Of a DNA stretch of 64,000 bases, positions 58,611 through 64,000 are shown piece by piece (positions within the stretch are counted from its first letter, which is position 1; every line of letters begins with the position of its first letter). The stretch comes from Fagopyrum homotropicum (lineage: Eukaryota; Streptophyta; Magnoliopsida; Caryophyllales; Polygonaceae), in the NCBI GenBank assembly GCA_033239125.1, contig BSWB01000002.1:54471001-54535000 (forward strand), read 5' to 3'. The translations under genes were made by a program, and so were the position numbers. Under the pieces are notes generated by a model. The model was not told where the DNA came from. It saw only the letters and a list, made by a program, of their open reading frames with translations, and made no database searches.

Positions 58611-58960
58611 CTTTATCTAAACCGAGCCGGTTGTGGTTGTCTTTCGGGGCAAGTGCCCCTTTTTCTACTAACCACTCTACTTCAGTGACTTTCGCATGTT
58701 CTTTCTCTTAGGTTTATGCGAAGAACCCGCGCTGGGAAGGAAATCGTTCCTTACGATCCCGAACCAGAAAAGACATATAGAAGACGCTTGAAAGAAGCTA
58801 AGAAGGCCAACCAAGACGATCGCGATTTTGAAGCCGAATTGAAGGAGGCATTGGAACAACTACGCCTCAGTAAGGAAGAACTGCGGCTGGAAAAGGAAGA
58901 AACTCGCGTAAGAACGGAGGCGATCGAAGCAGATATGGCAGCTTTATGGCACCAATATCT

Positions 58961-59021
58961 ACCTCGACCGAATCCAGATCCTCGACCGAGGCAGGACCTT
59001 GTTCCAGATCCTCGACCGAGG
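58961..59021 (+). promoter_or_regulatory. Tandem palindromes inside gag of D
   Basis: ACCTCGACCG, CCTCGACCGAGG (58980-58991) and CCTCGACCGAGG (59010-59021) are 30 bp apart and encode the repeated peptide DPRPRQD. A and B have no palindrome in gag, so this is a D-specific location. Confidence 0.6.
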
Positions 59022-60337
59022 CAGGACCCAGCTTCAGTTGCCCAGGCCGAGATACTTCCACCTCGGATGCCTATCCGAGATGTTCTTTTTGCAGGTATTC
59101 CACAAACCCTAGGGTAGAGGATGGACCCAAACCAGCAAGTGAGGCATCCAGGAGTCAACCTAGGTGATCCAGCGGAGCATGATTATGAACTTCGACCGCA
59201 AGTTCTTTCCATGATCCGCCAATGCTAGTTTGGAGGTTTAGAGAGGGAGTCTCCGCATCAACACTTGCAAAACTATGAGATCTTGATGGAGACCTTGAGA
59301 CCTTCAAGGCTGGAAAATAATAATTACAAGCTAAGGCCTTTTAACTTTTCTTTGAAGGACAGGGTGTTTACTTGGTATCAGTCTCTTCCTCCCGGAAAGA
59401 TCAACACTTGGGAGGAGATGACGGAGTTCCTAACGAAATTCTTTCCCCCCTCTAAAACCGCTAAAATGAGAGGGAAAATCAATGCATTTATCATGAAGGA
59501 CAAGGAGAGTTTGTCCAAGTCATGGGAGAGGTTTAAAGATATTCTTTTGGATTGCCCACATCATAGGATTACAAAGATAGAGTTGTTGGAGATTTATTTC
59601 AAATGATAGGATGGAGCTACCCAATTCAACCTTCAACTACTATCCGCCGGCACATTCATGGACATGCCGATTGATGAAGCTTGGGAGTTCATTGAGAAAC
59701 AAGCTTTGCACATGGAGAAATACTCCTACCAAGGAGCTGAAAATGGAGTTAAGAGAGTCAACTTCCAAGAAGCTCCATCAAATGATAATCAACTCACCTC
59801 CCTCAAGAACGATGTGAAGCAATTGAAGGACCTTTTGGTTGCCCACACGAAAAAGGAAGAGGGAGGATATCAAGGGTCAAGGAATAACAATCAAGGTTCC
59901 CGGAACAACAACTACAACAACAATAGAGGTTCCAACAACAACAATTGGAGATCCAACAATCAAAATTCGGGTAACCCTTACTCTAACTCCAATTCGAATA
60001 ATTCTTCTAAGCTTTTCCTTTCCTTTCTTCTTCTTCTACTAGATTGAAGAGCCAGGAGCTTGGATCAAGTTCGTCCCAGCCAGAAAAAAAGATGTAGTGC
60101 TGGAGGCCATCTTGATCAAGCTCAACGCTATGGAGACATCCATGACTTCATTTTCGAAGGCACAAAAAGCCTTAGAGCAACAATTCTTTAATAAGGCGAA
60201 TGAAGTGCCAAGAGATCCAAGGAAGCTCCCAGCAAGGACAAAGAGCAACACCAAAGGACAAATCATGGCAATAATGACGAGAAGTGGACTGAAAACTGCA
60301 GATCAAGTGCCTTAGTCGATGCCAGTGCAGATGAAGA

Positions 60338-60396
60338 ACACCTCGGTCCAGGTACAATCGAAAAACACTTCGGTCGAGGTACCAACCGAGGTGGCG
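60338..60396 (+). promoter_or_regulatory. Palindrome half-sites before protease of D
   Basis: CACCTCGGTCCAGGT, ACTTCGGTCGAGGT and ACCAACCGAGGT lie in the linker between gag and protease. They are imperfect members of the D motif family. Confidence 0.5.
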
Positions 60397-61334
60397 CCTC
60401 AGAAGTGGAGGAGAAATATGAAGTTTATGTTCCACCTCCTGCTTATAAACTACCACTTCCATTCCTCCAGTCAAGGGCCAGAGCGCATCTAGACAAGCAC
60501 TTTGGTAAGTTCCTTGACTTGATGAATAAGTTACATATTAACATCCCTTTCCTTGATGTTATTCTAGGGATGCCCGCATATGGGAAGTTCTTAAAAGAGA
60601 TTCTATCAAGGAAGAGGAAGCTGGAAGATTTTGGTGAAGTAAGGATGGCATCTAAATCCTCGGAGCTCATTCAAATCATGAAGGAGAAGATGCCACCCAA
60701 ATTAAGAGATCCCGGTTCATTTTGCATTCCCATTCAAGTTGGGAATGTGACTTGTGAAGCCTTGTGTGATCTAGGAGCCAGCGTTAGCATCATCCCGTTG
60801 GAGCTATGTGTTAAGATCGGACTTGGAGAGCCCAAGCCGGTGAAGATAAGGCTATACATGGCGGACCGCTCCATTACCCATCCCGTGGAGATTTTGGAAG
60901 ACGTTCCGGTTAACTTAGGTAACTTCTACTTACCTATAGACTTTGTTGTGCTTGATATTCCCGCAGATTATCCCGTTCCTATCATTATCGGGAGACCATT
61001 TCTAGCAACTTCGGGTTGCAATGTGGATTGTAAGAATGCCAAGTTGAAATTAAACATTCGCGGTGATCAAGTGGAGTTTGCATTTCTTGCTACAATGAAA
61101 GGAGAGCCGCTGGAGGATGATATCTTCAACATCTACGATGAAGAAGAATCAAGAGAATTGGTGAGCTCTATCCTTATTAACGACCCTCTTGAAAAAGTTA
61201 TTAGTTTTAGCTTAATGGAGGAAGGTATAGATGCTTCTTGTGATGCAGATATACGGATCTTGATAGCGCTGGAGGAAGATCCAAAAGCTAAGATTGAAAA
61301 ACTAATCAAGGAGATGAAAATCTCCAGTTTCGGT

Positions 61335-61440
61335 CCCAGTTGCAGTACCTCGACCGAGGCACTTTCTGGACCAAGCGAGGTGTTCTTAGCTGAAGAACAT
61401 CTCGGTCACCCACTCTGGACCTCGACCGAGGTCGAAAGCG
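61335..61440 (+). promoter_or_regulatory. Palindrome cluster inside pol of D
   Basis: CCTCGACCGAGG (61348-61359) and ACCTCGACCGAGGT (61419-61432), with half-sites 'aagcgaggtg' and 'catctcggtc' between. This is the same protease-RT linker that holds the CCACGGCCGTGG sites in A and B. Confidence 0.65.
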
Positions 61441-63113
61441 AGATGATGTCAACTGAGACTTCTGAAAGTCCAGTTCTTCGATCTAAATCTACTCCACTGG
61501 AAGGAGGAAGAAAGGATCCCCCTCAGAAAGCACCCCCAATTGTGGAGCTTAAACCACTTCCAAGTCACTTGAGGTATGTTTTCCTTGGACCGGATTCCAC
61601 TTATCCCGTTATTGTTAGTACTTCCCTTTCCGAAATTGAATTATCTAAACTGATGCATGTCGTGAGAAAACATCAAAAGGCTTTGGGTTATACTATTGAT
61701 GATCTTATTTGTATTAAGCCTTCTTTCTGCATGCATAAAATACTAATGGAGGACGATCATAAGACTTCACGAGAACCTCAAAGACGGTTAAATCCGATCA
61801 TGAAAGGGGTTGTGAAGAAAGAAATTCTTAAGTTTTTGGATGCAAGTATCATATTTCCTATCTCGGATAACAAGTGGGTGAGCCCAGTGCATGTAGTTCC
61901 GAAGAAAGGAGGGATGACCGTTGTGACGAATAAGAACAACGAGTTGATCCCGACTAGGACCGTTACGGGCTGGAGGGTGTGCATCGACTATAGGAAGCTG
62001 AACGTGGCCACTCGGAAGGACCATTTTCCACTTCTCTTCATCGATCAAATGCTTGAACGGTTAGCCCAACATTCACATTTTTGCTATTTAGATGGTTATA
62101 GTGGCTTCTTTCAGATTCCTATCCATCCGGATGATCAAGAGAAGACCACTTTCACTTGTCCATGGGGGACATTCGCTTATAGGAGGATGCTATTTGGATT
62201 ATGTAATGCACCCACTACATTCCAACAATGCATGATGGCTATCTTTTCCGAGTATATAGAGGAGATCATGGAGTGTCATTTTATGGTTAATGAAGGCATT
62301 GTGCTAGGACACCTCGGTTCCAACCGACGTATTGAAGTCGATCGAGCTAAGATCGAAACTATTGAGAAACTTCCTCCCCCTTGTTTTGTTAAGGGTGTGC
62401 GGAGCTTTCTCGGGCATGCAGGTTTCAATAGGAGGTTCATCAAGGATTTCTCGAAGATTTCTAAACCACTAACTAAACTCTTGAATAAGGATGTTGTTTT
62501 TAAGTTTTCGCAGGAAAATCTTGATGCGTTTTACAGGATTAAAGAAGCGTTGATCTTCGCTCCCATTATCCAACCTCCGGATTTGACCTTGCCCTTTGAG
62601 ATCATGTGTGATGCGAGTGACGTGGCGGTAGGAGCGGTGCTTGGACAAAAGAAGGATGGCCGGACCAACGTCATTTACTATGCTAGCAAGATGCTAGATG
62701 AATCCCAGCTGAACTACGCCACAACCGAAAAAGAGCTTTTAGCGGTTGTATATGCTTTTGAGGAATTTCGCTCTTACTTAGTGGGAGCAAAAGTTATTGT
62801 TTACACTGACCATGCAGCAATTCGTTACTTGCTTGCTAAAAAGGATGCTAAGCGGCGGCTTATTCGATGGATTCTCTTGCTTCAAGACTTTGACCAAGAG
62901 ATTCGCAATAAGAAAGGATCTGAAAACTCTGTTGCGGATCACCTCAGCTGGCTTCATCCCTCTTCATGCGAGAAGGACGAACCACCCATAGACGATTCAT
63001 TCCCCGATGAGCACTTGCATTTGCTGGAACATTTAATAGACTTCTTTATCTCACCCCATGATGAAGGTGAATTATGGGGTGAGGACACCTTCCAGCATGT
63101 TTAGGGAAGCCGT

Positions 63114-63171
63114 ACGGTCCAGCGAGCGACCTTAAATCAAGCGCTTCTTGGAAGGCAACCCAAGGTATTGC
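63114..63171 (+). other. Conserved structured block after pol stop (D)
   Basis: GGTC-cagcgagc-GACC keeps both stem arms while the loop differs from A-C; CTTGGA-aggcaa-CCCAAG has one mismatch. It survives next to a deleted integrase. Confidence 0.68.
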
Positions 63172-63339
63172 TTTCTATTCCCTTTTTCTAATCTAGCTTT
63201 AGATAGTTTGCTTTTTCATTGCCTTGTTTTGTTTTGGCGTCCTAGACAGAAACCAGGTACTTTCTAAGGAAGGAATACAACCCAGGAGCAACACTAGAAG
63301 GACAGAAGTTCGAGAAATTGAGAAGACGGAGTTTAACTG

Positions 63340-63478
63340 AGACACATCTCAGTAGGTGTCACAGCACCTCGACCGAGATGATTCTTGAGAAACCGAGGCG
63401 ACTAGGGCTGACAATGATCCACCTCGGTCCGTATCACCTCGACCGAGGTTACAGTAGAATCGGCGAGGGGTATAAAAG
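63340..63478 (+). promoter_or_regulatory. Internal promoter-like module before ORF3 (D)
   Basis: CTCGACCGAGATG (about 63368), a CCGAGGCG half-site 12 nt later, ACCTCGGTCC, CCTCGACCGAGG (63437-63448), then TATAAAAG (63471-63478). The order matches A, B and C with the D-type motif in place of theirs. Confidence 0.62.
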
Positions 63479-63850
63479 GGGAACAGTTTCTCTCTCTTTC
63501 CCTCCCACTTCTCTCTCGACCGCGGCACCTAAACCACCTCGTTTCTCCATTCTTCGATCGTTTTCGACGATTCTTGCTTCCATTCTTCAATGAAAGACTA
63601 GAGGAACTGTTTGCAAGCGAGTATCTGCAACAAAAAGCCTCAATCGACCGAATCTGGGTTAAACATTCGAAAACCCTAACTTTCTTCTTCTCGTTGATTT
63701 CAGTCCAGTTTGGCTTTGATTGCCATTGATTTCTATTGAAAAAGGCTTAAGTACCCCTTAGGAACGATCTGTAGTAAAATTGGGGGAAAAGAACTGAAAG
63801 TAAGAGAGTTGAAATCTAATAGCCATCTACCTCGGTCCAGTCGACTTGCG

Positions 63851-63894
63851 CCTCGGCCGAGGTGATTCTTGAGGCTGTCAGAGCAACCGAGGTG
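63851..63894 (+). promoter_or_regulatory. Palindrome in ORF3 leader (D)
   Basis: The perfect palindrome CCTCGGCCGAGG (63851-63862) is followed by GTGATTCTTGAGG and a half-site ACCGAGGTGAT (63886-63896), 380 bp after the internal TATA box and about 50 bp before the ORF3 start. Confidence 0.62.
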
Positions 63895-63913
63895 ATCTGT
63901 CAGAAAAGAGAAA

Positions 63914-64000
63914 ATGAGTTCCAGGTCCGATCTCCAGCTTGTTCTGAGGGATAGATCCTCACCTTCTTCTTCTTCTTCACGACCTTTTGTACCGGTGATC
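63914..64000 (+). CDS. Start of ORF3 of D, cut by window end
   Basis: ATG 63914 opens a frame (MSSRSDLQLVLRDRSS, then a Ser run) that has the basic/Ser-rich character of the ORF3 N-terminus of A and B and the right position after the leader palindrome. Only 29 codons are visible, so identity rests mainly on context. Confidence 0.45.
   Translation, partial: MSSRSDLQLVLRDRSSPSSSSSRPFVPVI

Larger units (their letters stand above)
58716..63104 (+). pseudogene. Gag-pol of D, with RT active site and integrase deleted
   Basis: Start MRRTRAGKEI at 58716. The gag part has stops at 59115, 59226 and 59604-59609, a frameshift near 60010-60050 and a stop at 60313. From 60405 to 63104 the frame is open for 899 codons: protease (CDLGASVSIIP), reverse transcriptase, RNase H (CDASDVAVGAVLG, YTDHAAIRYLL). 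An in-frame 38-codon deletion at about 62272 removes F-M-D-D and surrounding residues. After RNase H the frame jumps at about 63050 to the C-terminal integrase words (PH-x-E-LWGE) and stops, so the zinc site and catalytic core of integrase are gone. D is a non-autonomous copy. Confidence 0.9.
56822..64000 (+). mobile_element. Athila-type element D, related but distinct family, 3' end outside window
   Basis: LTR 56822-58586, tRNA-Asp-like PBS, gag-pol remnant 58716-63104, post-pol module and the first codons of ORF3 at the window end. It is inserted in C; the left flank acaaa should be repeated after the 3' LTR. Protein similarity to B is clear but nucleotide similarity is lower, and it uses different palindromes. 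Confidence 0.88.

Overview
This window is plant nuclear DNA, almost certainly from a eudicot, and consists almost entirely of nested long-terminal-repeat (LTR) retrotransposons. I found no host gene, tRNA, rRNA or CRISPR array. The dense nesting is typical of pericentromeric or other gene-poor heterochromatin; the species cannot be named from the sequence.

Layout. Minus-strand Ty3/gypsy element E1 (only its PBS-side end is in the window: leader to 1568, LTR 1573-3547 and 16662-17630) lies inside the 5' LTR of plus-strand gypsy element F (17631-39843). F abuts, and probably inserted into, minus-strand chromovirus-like element E2 (39844-45801), which interrupts an older plus-strand gypsy remnant G (45802 to about 48225). 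Two Athila-type elements sit inside this stack. Element A (3548-16656, target duplication catat) is in the LTR of E1. Element B (22035-35278, target duplication gagtt) is in the interior of F. To the right come a minus-strand SIRE/Maximus-like Ty1/copia fragment H (48226-51422), a decayed Athila-type copy C (about 51423-56821) and a distinct but related Athila-type element D (56822 to the window end) inserted into C.

How the parts work. The Athila-type elements share one plan: LTR with promoter, tRNA-Asp-type primer site, a single gag-pol frame (coiled N-terminus, gag, Asn-rich tract, protease, reverse transcriptase, RNase H, integrase), a short conserved structured block after the pol stop, a spacer, an envelope-position ORF (ORF3), an internal purine tract, a 3' spacer, a second purine tract and the 3' LTR. 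B has an uninterrupted 1957-codon gag-pol frame and two 1759-bp LTRs differing at about a dozen sites, so it is a recent insertion, although its ORF3 is broken. A, C and D are defective.

Most interesting signal. A, B and C carry many copies of a short palindrome (core CCACGGCCGTGG, best form TTTCCACGGCCGTGGAAA) at four fixed places: just upstream of the LTR TATA box, in the transcribed leader, inside the pol reading frame between protease and reverse transcriptase, and again upstream and downstream of a second TATA box ahead of ORF3. In the sites compared, the palindrome is followed 12-13 nt later by a half-site CCGTRATTT. Element D keeps the same places but uses another palindrome (CCTCGACCGAGG / CCTCGGCCGAGG), and the copia LTR of H has a third one (TCAAGGCCTTGA). 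This looks like a family-specific cis-element code plus a duplicated promoter for ORF3. I do not know of a description of it; a literature and database search is needed to call it new.
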